Shown here piece after piece: positions 41,840 through 50,373 of a stretch of 64,000 nucleotides of DNA. The stretch comes from Catellatospora sp. KI3 (GTDB lineage: Bacteria; Actinomycetota; Actinomycetes; Mycobacteriales; Micromonosporaceae), in contig NZ_JASAMB010000006.1 of NCBI RefSeq assembly GCF_029948125.1, positions 290,565 to 354,564 of the forward strand, in the 5' to 3' direction. The notes under the pieces are model-generated. The model saw only the letters and a list, made by a program, of their open reading frames with translations, searched no databases and was not told the origin of the DNA. Position 1 is the stretch's first letter, and each line of letters starts with the position of its first letter. The translations under genes were made by a program, and so were the position numbers.

Positions 41840-42805
41840 CTAGGCGGGCAGGACGAAGTCCCAGAAGGCGCCCTGGCGGGGGAAGACGACCTGGCAGCGC
41901 GCGCAGGTGGCGGTGTCGGGAGTCCAGTCGAGGCGGCTGACGCACTGCGGGCAGACCACGCGGCGGGCCAGGTCGGCCACGTGCGGCGCGAGGTCGTCGC
42001 CGTGCTGGCGCAGCCGGTCGTACGCCGGGGCGGCCGGGTCGTTGCGGCGGCCGAGGACGAACTGGCTGGGCCCCCACCAGCCCCGTCCGGCGGTCTGGGC
42101 GACGACCTCCATGCCGTGCACCAGCGGCCGGGCCAGCTTGGTGGCCTTGGCCGGGGCGACCTTCTCCCACTGGCGGAAGTTGTTGACGCTGGCGCCCAGC
42201 GCGGTGCGCCAGCCCATCGCGCCCAGCCGGGCCCGGACGGCGCGCAGCTGGAAGTTCCAGTACGGCTCCTCGACGCCCATCGCGACCGGCTCCGGCCCGC
42301 GTACGCGGCGCAGGTCGCCGCCCTTGAGGCCCCGGGCCAGCCCCAGCACATGGTGCTTGATCGGCACGTCGACCAGCCACTGACCGCCGATGGTGCGGCT
42401 CATCTCGGTCAGGCCCCGGTCCAGGTCGGACAGGTGGTGCAGCACCCGGACCACCATGGCGGCGTCGAAGGCGAAGTCCCGGAACGGGATGCGGTACAGG
42501 TCGCAGCGGATCAGGTGCAGGCGGCCCGCGGCCACCTCGGCGGCGTACCGGTCGCCGGCGTTGCGCAGGTTGGTGGCCGAGTAGTCCATGATCACCGAGT
42601 GCTCGGCGTGCGGCAGGTAGTGCCCGGCGTTGCGGCCGAAGGCGCCGCCGAAGTCGGCGAACCAGCGCGGCCGCCCCAGCTTGGGCACCAGGCGGCGCAG
42701 CACCCGGTCCTCGGCCCAGAACTCGTAGTCGCGACCGGACCAGTAGCTGCGGTAGTCGTACCCGTTGGCGTCGTAGTCGATGACCTCGACAGGTTTCGTC
42801 TGCAT
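41840..42805 (-). CDS. SAM-dependent methyltransferase with C-terminal zinc ribbon
   Basis: This protein has 321 residues from the ATG at 42805; the in-frame ATG at 42844 adds 13 atypical residues. The class I methyltransferase fold is seen in FADFGGAFGRNAG (motif I), VIMDYSATNLRNA (motif II) and FDAAMVVRVLHHLSD (post-motif). The C-terminus has VVCPQCVSRLDW...TCARCQVVF, a four-Cys zinc ribbon similar in layout to Trm112-like or Trm9-partner domains. Substrate is unknown. The first residues (VEVIDYDANGYDYRSYW) are shared with small-molecule methyltransferases. It is flanked by two MFS genes in the same direction. Confidence 0.85.
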   Translation of the reverse strand: MQTKPVEVIDYDANGYDYRSYWSGRDYEFWAEDRVLRRLVPKLGRPRWFADFGGAFGRNAGHYLPHAEHSVIMDYSATNLRNAGDRYAAEVAAGRLHLIRCDLYRIPFRDFAFDAAMVVRVLHHLSDLDRGLTEMSRTIGGQWLVDVPIKHHVLGLARGLKGGDLRRVRGPEPVAMGVEEPYWNFQLRAVRARLGAMGWRTALGASVNNFRQWEKVAPAKATKLARPLVHGMEVVAQTAGRGWWGPSQFVLGRRNDPAAPAYDRLRQHGDDLAPHVADLARRVVCPQCVSRLDWTPDTATCARCQVVFPRQGAFWDFVLPA

Positions 42806-42907
42806 ACGACCGCTCCGCTCGGTTTCGCCGTTATGACCCGTCAATAGGTTAAGCGACCTATAGGGGCGAATTCGGGCGAACGCGCGGTCGGGCAGCTCAG
42901 CCGCGCG

Positions 42908-44209
42908 TCACGCGGGGACGATCGCCGGTTCGGGTTCACCCGCACGGACGAGTTCAGCGCGCGCCTGCTCCTCGGCCTGCTTGCGGGCGAGGCCGTCGCG
43001 GCCGTCGTACCGCCAGAAGCTCGGCAGCAGGCCCGCCAGCACGCCCGTGCCCGCCACGCAGAGCACGCCGCCCCAGACCACGGCCCCGCTGTAGCCCCAG
43101 TAGCGGGCACTGAGCCCGGCCCGGGTCTGGCCCAGCATCGGCCCGGTCAGGTAGGACAGCATCTCGATCCCGGCCAGCCGGCCGCGCAGGAAGTCGGGAA
43201 TCGTCTGATTCCAGATAGTGGCCCGGAACAGCCCGGAGATCATGTCGGAGCCGCCCGCGACGGCCAGGCCGATCAGCGCCAGCCACAGCTGGTCCGCGAC
43301 GCCGAACAGCACGATGCCCAGCCCCCAGGCGCCGGCGGCCAGCAGCACCGCCCGCCCGTGCCGGTGCACCCGGACGGTCCACGAGGAGGTCAGCGTGACC
43401 AGCATCGAGCCGGCCGCCAGCGCGGCGTAGAACAGGCCGAGCACCGAGGTGCCGCCGAAGCGGTCGGCCACCCACGGGTAGAGCGCCACCGGGAAGGCGA
43501 AGAACATCGCGTTGATGTCGACCAGGTACGTGCCGATCAGCTCGGGACGGCTTTTGGCGTACCTGATGCCGTCGGCTACCGAGCGCAGCGACGGCCGGTC
43601 GGCCGCCTCCGGCGGGGCCACCGCGCGCACCATCGAGAAGCAGATCAGCGAGATGACGAAGGTGGCCAGGTCGAAGCCGAACACCCAGGCCACGCTCAGG
43701 TTGGCCAGCATCAGCCCGGCCAGGGTCGGCGCACCGATCTGCGCCACCTGGTAGCGCAGCGAGTTCAGCGCCGCGACCGCCGACATCTGCTCCGGCCTGG
43801 CCAGGCGCGGCATCATCGAGTCCATCGCCGGGCGGTGGATGCCGTCGACGGCCGCGGTCAGGCCCGCGACCGCGAACATCACCCAGATGCTGGGGCCGGT
43901 CAGCGCGTTGATCAGCAGGACACCGGTCAGTACGGCCAGGGCCAGCTCCGCCCAGAACACCAGCTTGCGGCGGTCCACATAGTCGGCCAGGGCACCGCCC
44001 ACGAACGCCATGAAGATCAGCGGCGCCAGCTCGACGATGCCCAGCAGGCCCACGATCAGCGGATCACCGGTCATCTGCTTGAGCTGGATCGGCACCGCGA
44101 CGTACGTGATCATCGAACCGAAGCTGCTCACCCCGGCCGCCGTGTACACCAGCCGGTAGTCGCGCCCGCGCAGCGGCGACAGGTCCAGGGAGAAGCGCTT
44201 CTTCGTCAC
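42908..44209 (-). CDS. MFS exporter (EntS/MFS_3-like)
   Basis: This 433-aa transporter has 10-12 hydrophobic helices and motif GGALADYVDRRKLVFW after helix 2. RPAMDSMMPRLARPEQMSAV in the middle loop region is typical of the MFS_3 branch that includes enterobactin exporters. The last about 30 residues are charged (EQARAELVRAGEPEPAIV). It starts at ATG 44209, 60 bp beyond the Nudix stop in the same direction, and ends about 100 bp before the methyltransferase start. An export role is likely; the cargo is unknown. Confidence 0.85.
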   Translation of the reverse strand: MTKKRFSLDLSPLRGRDYRLVYTAAGVSSFGSMITYVAVPIQLKQMTGDPLIVGLLGIVELAPLIFMAFVGGALADYVDRRKLVFWAELALAVLTGVLLINALTGPSIWVMFAVAGLTAAVDGIHRPAMDSMMPRLARPEQMSAVAALNSLRYQVAQIGAPTLAGLMLANLSVAWVFGFDLATFVISLICFSMVRAVAPPEAADRPSLRSVADGIRYAKSRPELIGTYLVDINAMFFAFPVALYPWVADRFGGTSVLGLFYAALAAGSMLVTLTSSWTVRVHRHGRAVLLAAGAWGLGIVLFGVADQLWLALIGLAVAGGSDMISGLFRATIWNQTIPDFLRGRLAGIEMLSYLTGPMLGQTRAGLSARYWGYSGAVVWGGVLCVAGTGVLAGLLPSFWRYDGRDGLARKQAEEQARAELVRAGEPEPAIVPA

Positions 44210-44269
44210 GAGGCCCGATGGTCTCCCGTGACCAGGCAGAATGGCAACCGGATTAGGGTGTGGCGTACG

Positions 44270-44767
44270 TCAGTCGACGAAGATCTCGCCGGTCTCCTCG
44301 AACCGGGCGAGGTGCTCCAGGGTCCAGGTCACCGCGCCGGAGGTGGGCTCGGGCAGCGCGTCGGGGGCGAACCAGCCGCAGTCGGAGGCCTCGTACGGGT
44401 CCGGGTCGAGCTCGCCGGTGACGTCGGTGAGCAGGTACGAGCCGGAGATGTGCTGGTAGGTGTCGCCGAAGACGTTGGTGAACGTGTACTGCGGGCCGGA
44501 CAGGAACGCGAACAGGACGGCGTTGCCCGCCTTCAGGCCGGTCTCCTCGAACGTCTCCCGGATCGCGCAGTCGCGCATCGACTCGCCCAGCTCCATCGCA
44601 CCGGCCGGGAACGCCCAGTAGCCGTTGTCGGTGCGCTTGATCAGTAGGATCCTGCCCTGCCCGTCGCGGATCACCCCGCGCGCGGCCAGGAAGAAGAGCG
44701 TGGCGCTGCCCATGGCCGCCCGCACCCGGCCGTGGTACGAGTTGTACCAATCATCGTCGGAGCCCAT
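44270..44767 (-). CDS. Nudix hydrolase
   Basis: This 165-aa protein has the Nudix box GAMELGESMRDCAIRETFEE at residues 56-75 completed by TGL, with all catalytic Glu residues. The protein surface after it (SGPQYTFTNVFGDTYQHI, SDCGWFAPDALPE) resembles the MutT/ADP-ribose type sub-branch with unknown substrate. I start it at ATG 44767; upstream open frame to 44914 lies across the ku promoter and is rejected. It is divergent from ku with a 77-bp shared promoter, so a role in nucleotide sanitation next to NHEJ is attractive but unproven. Confidence 0.9.
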   Translation of the reverse strand: MGSDDDWYNSYHGRVRAAMGSATLFFLAARGVIRDGQGRILLIKRTDNGYWAFPAGAMELGESMRDCAIRETFEETGLKAGNAVLFAFLSGPQYTFTNVFGDTYQHISGSYLLTDVTGELDPDPYEASDCGWFAPDALPEPTSGAVTWTLEHLARFEETGEIFVD

Positions 44768-44844
44768 GAACGTCAACAGTAGAGCCCGCCCGGTTCTGGC
44801 GGTACCGGCCACCTGTCGGGTCATACCGTGGCAATGTTGCCCAT

Positions 44845-45837
44845 ATGAGGGCGATCTGGAAGGGCGCCGTCTCGTTCGGGCTGGTTTCGATCTCGGTGAA
44901 GCTCTACTCCGCAACGGAGGAGAAGGACATCCGGTTCCACCAGGTGCACCGGGCCGACGGCGGGCGGATCAAGTACCAGCGCGTCTGCTCGCTCGACGGC
45001 GAGCAGGTCAGCTACGACCAGATCGCCAAGGGGTACGACGTCGGCGGCGGCGAGATCGTGGTGCTGACCGACGACGACTTCAAGAACCTGCCGCTGGTCA
45101 CGTCGCGGGCCATCGAGGTGCTGGAGTTCGTGCCCAACGAGCAGATCGATCCGATCCTCTACGACAAGGCGTACTTCCTGGAGCCCGACGGCGCCGCCGG
45201 GGTCAAGCCGTACCTGCTGCTGCGCGAGGCGCTGGCCCACGTCGACCGGGTCGCGGTGGTGAAGGTGGCGCTGCGCCAGCGCGAGACCCTGGCCACGGTA
45301 CGGGTGCACGAGGGCGTGCTGGTCCTCAACACCATGCTGTGGCCGGACGAGGTGCGCGAGGCGGCGTTCGACTTCCTCGACGACGACATCAAGCTGCGCC
45401 CCCAGGAGATCAAGATGGCGTCGTCGCTGGTCGACTCGATGTCGGGCGACTTCCACCCGGAGGAGTTCACCGACCAGTACCGCGAGGCGCTGCAGCAGGT
45501 GATCGACGTCAAGATCGGCAAGAAGGACACGGTGGTGCAGCCCACCACCGAGGAGCCGATCGCGCCCACGATCGACCTGATGGCGGCCCTGCGCGAGTCG
45601 GTGGAGCGGGCCCGCGCGGCCCGCGGCTCGGCCAGGCCGGAGGAGAAGGCCGCCGACCTCAAGGACACCCACGCCACGGTCACCCCGATCAAGAAGGCGG
45701 CCAAGAAGTCGGTGCCCGCCAAGGAGGCCGCCTCCGCCAAGTCGTCCACGGCCAAGAAGTCGACCGAGCCCGCCAAGGCCGCGGCGAAGAAGAGCACCGC
45801 CAAGAAGGCGCCGGCGAAGAAGGCCAAGGCCGCTTGA
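44845..45837 (+). CDS. ku: Non-homologous end-joining protein Ku
   Basis: This 330-aa bacterial Ku opens with MRAIWKGAVSFGLVSISVKL, the standard start. The ring-forming core has IRFHQVH, KYLEVLEF-type segment RAIEVLEFVPNEQIDP and the LLREAL motif. The last about 50 residues are Lys/Ala-rich, a C-terminal extension that in mycobacterial Ku binds DNA. Ku binds double-strand ends and recruits the ligase. The next gene starts on its stop codon (TTGA), so stoichiometric translation with the ligase is likely. Confidence 0.97.
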   Translation: MRAIWKGAVSFGLVSISVKLYSATEEKDIRFHQVHRADGGRIKYQRVCSLDGEQVSYDQIAKGYDVGGGEIVVLTDDDFKNLPLVTSRAIEVLEFVPNEQIDPILYDKAYFLEPDGAAGVKPYLLLREALAHVDRVAVVKVALRQRETLATVRVHEGVLVLNTMLWPDEVREAAFDFLDDDIKLRPQEIKMASSLVDSMSGDFHPEEFTDQYREALQQVIDVKIGKKDTVVQPTTEEPIAPTIDLMAALRESVERARAARGSARPEEKAADLKDTHATVTPIKKAAKKSVPAKEAASAKSSTAKKSTEPAKAAAKKSTAKKAPAKKAKAA

Positions 45838-46670
45838 TCGTCGCGCCGATGCTGGCCACCGCGGGCCCGCTGCCCACCGGCCCCGACTGGGCGTACGAGG
45901 TGAAGTGGGACGGGTTCCGCGCCGTCTACGCCGACGGCAGCTTCTACGGCCGCTCCGGCCGCCGCCTGACCGGGCCCAGGCTGCCCGCGTTCCCGGAGGT
46001 GATCGACGGCGAACTGGTCGCCTTCGACTCGCGCGGCCTGCCCAGCTTCCACGCCATGCAGCAGGGCGTGCCCCCCGCGTACGTCGCCTTCGACGTGATC
46101 CGCCCCGACCTGCCCTACACCCGGCGCCGCGAGCTGCTGGAACGGCTGGACCTGCCCGTTTCGCCGAGCTTCGACGACGGCGAGGCCACCGTCGCCGCCG
46201 CCCGCGAGCTGGAGCTGGAGGGAGTGGTGGCCAAGCGCCGCTCGTCCCGCTACCAGCCGGGCGTGCGCTCGCCGGACTGGATCAAGTGGAAGTTCGTGCA
46301 CACCGGCGACTTCGTCATCGGCGGCTGGCGCCCCGGCGCCCGCCCGCTGGGCGCGCTGCTCATCGGCACCCCGCTGCCCGACGGGCGGCTGCGCTACCGC
46401 GGCCGGGTCGGCGGCGGCCTGACCGTACGCGACGAGCGGGCGCTGCTGCCCGTACTGCGCGAGCTGGCCCGGCCGGACTCGCCGTTCGAGCCCCCGGCCG
46501 AGCCCGCGAGCTGGGTGGAGCCGCTGCTGGTGGTCGAGGTGCGCTACACCGAGATCACCCCCGACGGCCGCCTGCGCTTCCCCTGCTACCTGCGCATGCG
46601 CCCCGACAAGCTGCCCGCCGACTGCGCCGACCCGGCAGACCCGGGCGGGGACGGCGCCGATGCGTACTGA
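45834..46670 (+). CDS. ATP-dependent DNA ligase, LigD-type ligase domain only
   Basis: This 278-aa protein carries the nucleotidyltransferase motif I YEVKWDGFRA (Lys24 adenylated), motif III YVAFDVIRPD, motif IV LEGVVAKRRSSRY, motif V DWIKWKF and an OB-fold (WVEPLLVVEVRYTEITPDGRLR). The start is TTG 45834, overlapping the ku stop. ATG 45849 would remove the conserved APM before motif Ia. It corresponds to the ligase part of LigD but lacks the phosphoesterase and polymerase domains. The polymerase is encoded by the next gene, which overlaps it by 11 bp. Confidence 0.92.
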   Translation: MIVAPMLATAGPLPTGPDWAYEVKWDGFRAVYADGSFYGRSGRRLTGPRLPAFPEVIDGELVAFDSRGLPSFHAMQQGVPPAYVAFDVIRPDLPYTRRRELLERLDLPVSPSFDDGEATVAAARELELEGVVAKRRSSRYQPGVRSPDWIKWKFVHTGDFVIGGWRPGARPLGALLIGTPLPDGRLRYRGRVGGGLTVRDERALLPVLRELARPDSPFEPPAEPASWVEPLLVVEVRYTEITPDGRLRFPCYLRMRPDKLPADCADPADPGGDGADAY

Positions 46671-47481
46671 GGTCGACGGCCGCCGGCTCACCCTCAGCAA
46701 CCTGGACAAGCCGCTGTACCCCGACGGCACCACCAAGGCCGAGGTGATCGACTACTACCTGCGCATCGCGCCGGTGCTGCTGCCGCACCTGGCCGACCGC
46801 TCGCTGACCCGTATCCGTTTCCCGGACGGCGCCGACCGCCCCGGCTTCTTCGAGAAGAACGCCCCGGCCAACCGCCCGTCCTGGGTCCCGCTCGCCCCCG
46901 ACGGCCTGATCATCTGCCAGGAGCCCGCCACCCTGGTCTGGCTGGCCAACCTGGCGGCCCTGGAGCTGCACACCCACCAGTGGCGCGTCGGCGCCCCCGG
47001 CCCCGACCGGGTCGTCTTCGACCTGGATCCGGGCCCGCCCGCCGGACTCGACGAGTGCCGCGCGGTCGCCCTGGCGCTGCGCGACCGCCTCGCCGTGGAC
47101 GGCCGCGAGGCCCACCCGAAGACCTCCGGCCGCAAGGGCATGCAGGTGACCGCCGGGTTCGCGGGCGGCTACGGCGAGGTACTCGACTACGCCCGCACGA
47201 TCGCGGCCGAGTTCGCCGCCGCGGCCAAGGACATGATCACCGATCAGATGGCCAAGGAGGTGCGGCCGGGCAAGGTCTTCATCGACTGGAGCCAGAACAA
47301 CCAGGCCAAGACCACGGTCTGCGTGTACTCGCTGCGCGCCGGCCCCGCGCCGACCGTCTCCGCCCCGCTGACCTGGGGCGAGGTCGCCACGGGCGACTTC
47401 ACCGCCGCGGACTTCACCCCCGCCGAGGTCCTCGCCCGCACCGCCCGCCTCGGCGACCTCCACCACGGCCTTCTGCTCTGA
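46660..47481 (+). CDS. LigD-type NHEJ polymerase (primase-polymerase domain)
   Basis: This 273-aa stand-alone PolDom has LTLSNLDKPLYPDG.TKAEVIDYY, the catalytic Asp pair VVFDLDPGPPAGLDE, HPKTSGRKGMQV and FIDWSQNNQAKTTV. The family extends ends and fills gaps with ribonucleotide preference. Fused LigD proteins have this domain linked to ligase and phosphoesterase. Here it is separate, and no 3'-phosphoesterase gene is nearby. It is the last gene of the ku operon; the ATG is at 46660. Confidence 0.93.
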   Translation: MRTEVDGRRLTLSNLDKPLYPDGTTKAEVIDYYLRIAPVLLPHLADRSLTRIRFPDGADRPGFFEKNAPANRPSWVPLAPDGLIICQEPATLVWLANLAALELHTHQWRVGAPGPDRVVFDLDPGPPAGLDECRAVALALRDRLAVDGREAHPKTSGRKGMQVTAGFAGGYGEVLDYARTIAAEFAAAAKDMITDQMAKEVRPGKVFIDWSQNNQAKTTVCVYSLRAGPAPTVSAPLTWGEVATGDFTAADFTPAEVLARTARLGDLHHGLLL

Positions 47482-47654
47482 CGCGCGCCGGCGGACACGA
47501 GGGCGCCGACAGGCGGCGGTGGTGGAACCGGAGCCCACAGTCGGTGGCGCTGGCGGCGGCTGCGCGTGATCATCACATGTGGGTCGCCGCTTCGTGTCTG
47601 TCGGGTTGCTCACCGTAGTCTCCGGCGCGGAAGGACTTCGTGCCGTGCGTTACG

Positions 47655-47684
47655 CCTCATATGGTGTGGCCACATCACCTGAGG
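47655..47684. promoter_or_regulatory. Imperfect palindrome upstream of the XRE gene
   Basis: CCTCATATGGTGTGG joined to CCACATCACCTGAGG forms a 30-bp imperfect palindrome (12 of 15 positions). It lies about 110 bp before the XRE-family start codon and could be its operator. Confidence 0.4.
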
Positions 47685-47719
47685 TGTGACGTGTTGCGAG
47701 GGCGGCCTCGGTCGGGCCG

Positions 47720-47750
47720 TTGTCCACAGCCGGCGGTCCGGTTGTCCACA
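47720..47750 (+). promoter_or_regulatory. Two perfect actinomycete DnaA boxes
   Basis: TTGTCCACA is found at 47720-47728 and 47742-47750, in the same orientation 22 bp apart. This is the exact high-GC actinomycete DnaA-box consensus. Both lie between the imperfect palindrome and the XRE gene start (47791). Chance occurrence of both is unlikely, but binding has not been shown. Confidence 0.55.
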
Positions 47751-47790
47751 GGGGCTCGATCTGCGACCGGGCCGGCGGCAGCATGGAGCG

Positions 47791-48594
47791 GTGAAGGCGG
47801 AGCAGGCCTCGTTGGCGCGGCGGCTGGGGAGGCTGCTGCGGGACGAGCGGGAACGGCGCGGACTGAGCCAGCAGGAGCTCGCGCTCCGGGCGGAGGTCTC
47901 GCAGCAGCACATCTCGAGGATGGAGAGCGGCCGCCGCTCTGTCAGCTCGGCATACGCGGATCGGATCTTCGGGCTGCTCGGCCTGCAGCTTCGGGTGGAG
48001 GTCGAGGCGGCGGGGAGCCATCTGGACGAGGTCGTGGCGAACGCGGCGGCCAACCTGCGGAACCTTCAGTTCCAGCAGGTGTGCGACATCCACCTGCTGA
48101 CCGTGCGGGCGCCCGGAGGGCTGCGGTATGTCCTGGACGGGCCGTGTGCGGCGGTGCTGCAGGGGGTGCCGGTCGAGGCGCGGCACGTCGACATGCTGAT
48201 GGCCGAGGCGGACGTCGAGGTGCTGGCGGCCTGGATGCTGCGGAAGGCGCTGCCGCGATGGGACGAGCGGACCCGGGAGTTCAGCGGGTACCTCATCGAC
48301 CCGCGCGATCCGGGGCCGCTGCGGTGGGGCGACGGGATGGTCGAGCTGCGGGTGCGGCTGGTGCCGGAGCTGCCGCGGCCGGTGCTGGTCGAGTTCGACG
48401 GCGAGCTGCTGCCGGTGCGGCCGCTGCCCGCCGTCGAATCCGATCATCCTGAGGTCGCCTGGGTGCTGGGCCGCCTGCGTGAGCGACCGGAGCTGGCCAG
48501 TCGGCCAGCGGGTCAACCGGTCGGCCGGCCCGCCGGTCAGGCGCCGCCCGGCGGCTCGGGGGAGAGCACGTCGGCGGCGTCGACGATGGTGTAG
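47791..48594 (+). CDS. XRE-family helix-turn-helix protein with nucleotidyltransferase-like tail
   Basis: This 267-aa protein has an HTH at about 15-70 (RLLRDERERRGLSQQELA, then EVSQQHISRMESGRRSV). The second part (LDGPCAAVLQGVPVEARHVDMLMAE) is organised like the AbiEii/minimal nucleotidyltransferase fold, where a G-S/V-x-x..D-h-D pair would be active. Here it reads HVDM, so activity is doubtful; this similarity is my inference. The GTG at 47791 follows GGAGC. Its last 58 bp overlap the convergent XPB helicase gene, and the C-terminus is low-complexity Pro/Gly/Ser. Confidence 0.7.
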   Translation: MKAEQASLARRLGRLLRDERERRGLSQQELALRAEVSQQHISRMESGRRSVSSAYADRIFGLLGLQLRVEVEAAGSHLDEVVANAAANLRNLQFQQVCDIHLLTVRAPGGLRYVLDGPCAAVLQGVPVEARHVDMLMAEADVEVLAAWMLRKALPRWDERTREFSGYLIDPRDPGPLRWGDGMVELRVRLVPELPRPVLVEFDGELLPVRPLPAVESDHPEVAWVLGRLRERPELASRPAGQPVGRPAGQAPPGGSGESTSAASTMV

Positions 48595-50213
48595 GCGTAG
48601 CCCTGCTCGGCGAGGAAGCGCTGCCGGTGGGCGGCGTAGTCGGTGTCGACGGTGTCGCGCGACACCACCGAGTAGAAGTGCGCCTGGCGGCCGTCGGACT
48701 TGGGCCGCAGCACCCGCCCCAGCCGCTGGGCCTCCTCCTGGCGCGACCCGAACGTGCCCGACACCTGGATCGCCACCGCCGCCTCGGGCAGGTCGATGGA
48801 GAAGTTGCCCACCTTGGACAGGATCAGGGTGCGCAGCGAGCCGTCGCGGAAGGCGTCGAACAGCCGCTCGCGCTCCTTGGTCGTGGTGGCCCCGTGCACG
48901 ATCGGGGTCTCGGTGCCCCGGTCGGTGAGGAACCGCCCGATCTCGTGCAGCTGGTCCAGGTAGCCGCCGATGACGAGCACCTGCTCGCCCGCGTGCCGCT
49001 CGATCAGCGCCTCGATCACCGGCAGCTTGCTGTGCACGGTCGCCGCGACCCGGTACTTCTCCTCCGGCTCGGCGGTGGCGTACCGCATGCGCTCCTCGTC
49101 GGTGAGCGAGACCCGGACCTCGGTGCAGTCGGCGGGGGCGATCCAGCCCTGCGACTCGATGTCCTTCCACGGGGCGTCGTAGCGCTTCGGCCCGATGAGG
49201 CTGAACACGTCGCCCTCCTTGCCGTCCTCGCGCACCAGCGTGGCGGTCAGCCCCAGGCGGCGCCGGGCCTGCAGGTCGGCGGTGAAGCGGAACATCGGCG
49301 CGGGCAGCAGGTGCACCTCGTCGTACACGATCAGGCCCCAGTCGCGGGCCTCGAACACCGACAGGTGCGGGAACGCGCCCCCGCGCCGCGTCGTGAGCAC
49401 CTGGTACGTCGCGATGGTGACCGGCCGGATCTCCTTGCGCTCGCCGGAGTACTCGCCGATCTCGTCCTCGGTCAGGGTGGTGCGGGCCAGCAGCTCGCGC
49501 CGCCACTGCCGGCCGGCGACGGTGTTGGTGACCAGGATCAGCGTCGTCGCGCTGACCTGCGCCATGGCGGCCGCGCCGACCAGCGTCTTGCCCGCGCCGC
49601 AGGGCAGCACCACCACGCCGGACCCGCCGGCCTGGAAGTGCTCCACCGCCTCCCGCTGGTACGACCGCAGCTGCCAGCCGTCCTGGCGCAGCGCGATCTC
49701 GTGCGCCTCGCCGTCGACGTACCCGGCCAGGTCCTCGGCGGGCCAACCGAGTTTGAGCAGCACCTGCTTGAGGTGGCCGCGCTCGGACGGGTGCACCGCG
49801 ATGGTGTCGGGGTCGAGCTGGGCGCCGAGCATCCCGGCGACCTTCTTCGACTTGGCCACCTCGATCAGCACCGCCCGGTCCAGCCCGCGCAGCACCAGCC
49901 CGTGCGCCGGGTCGTTGAGCAGCTGCAACCGGCCGTACCGGTCCATCGTGTCGGCGACGTCCACCAGCAGCGAGTGCGGCACCGGGTAGCGGGAGAAGCG
50001 CAGCAGCGCGTCGACGACGCTCTCGGCGTCGTGCCCGGCGGCGCGGGCGTTCCACAGCCCGAGCGGGGTCAGCCGGTAGGTGTGCATGTGCTCCGGCGAG
50101 CGCTCCAGCTCCGCGAAGGGCGCGATCGCCATCCGGCAGGCGGTCGCGTCCGGGTGGTCCACCTCGAGAAGTAGCGTCTTGTCCGACTGGACGATCAGCG
50201 GTCCGTTCGTCAT
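48537..50213 (-). CDS. XPB/Ssl2-type DNA repair helicase
   Basis: This 558-aa superfamily 2 helicase is orthologous in layout to mycobacterial XPB (Rv0861c). It has an N-terminal damage-recognition-like domain, RED-like region, Walker A PCGAGKT at 204-210, DEVH at 298-301, LGLTATLVRED, and the motif VI run QRLGRVLRPKSDGR. The ATG at 50213 follows GAGGTGAGC; an earlier frame start at 50270 lacks one. Such proteins unwind DNA 3'-5' and may work in repair or transcription-related remodelling. The helicase-associated gene at 51737 is its usual partner, here separated by two small genes. Confidence 0.93.
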   Translation of the reverse strand: MTNGPLIVQSDKTLLLEVDHPDATACRMAIAPFAELERSPEHMHTYRLTPLGLWNARAAGHDAESVVDALLRFSRYPVPHSLLVDVADTMDRYGRLQLLNDPAHGLVLRGLDRAVLIEVAKSKKVAGMLGAQLDPDTIAVHPSERGHLKQVLLKLGWPAEDLAGYVDGEAHEIALRQDGWQLRSYQREAVEHFQAGGSGVVVLPCGAGKTLVGAAAMAQVSATTLILVTNTVAGRQWRRELLARTTLTEDEIGEYSGERKEIRPVTIATYQVLTTRRGGAFPHLSVFEARDWGLIVYDEVHLLPAPMFRFTADLQARRRLGLTATLVREDGKEGDVFSLIGPKRYDAPWKDIESQGWIAPADCTEVRVSLTDEERMRYATAEPEEKYRVAATVHSKLPVIEALIERHAGEQVLVIGGYLDQLHEIGRFLTDRGTETPIVHGATTTKERERLFDAFRDGSLRTLILSKVGNFSIDLPEAAVAIQVSGTFGSRQEEAQRLGRVLRPKSDGRQAHFYSVVSRDTVDTDYAAHRQRFLAEQGYAYTIVDAADVLSPEPPGGA

Positions 50214-50373
50214 GCTCACCTCGTCTGCGTCGGCGGGACACGGCTCGCGGCCGTATCCGAGGCAGGTCAACAGTCCAGTCTCCCACGGAGGGCAACCCCC
50301 GCCCAGGTGGAGACCGTCTTAGCTGCGGGCAGCGACGCTGCCCGGATCAGCCGTGAGCCTTGGGGAGGGCCTG

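Noticed and set aside
44767..44914. Extension of the Nudix frame upstream to 44914
   Set aside because: It would run through the ku promoter and start codon, and ATG 44767 begins a family-like sequence.
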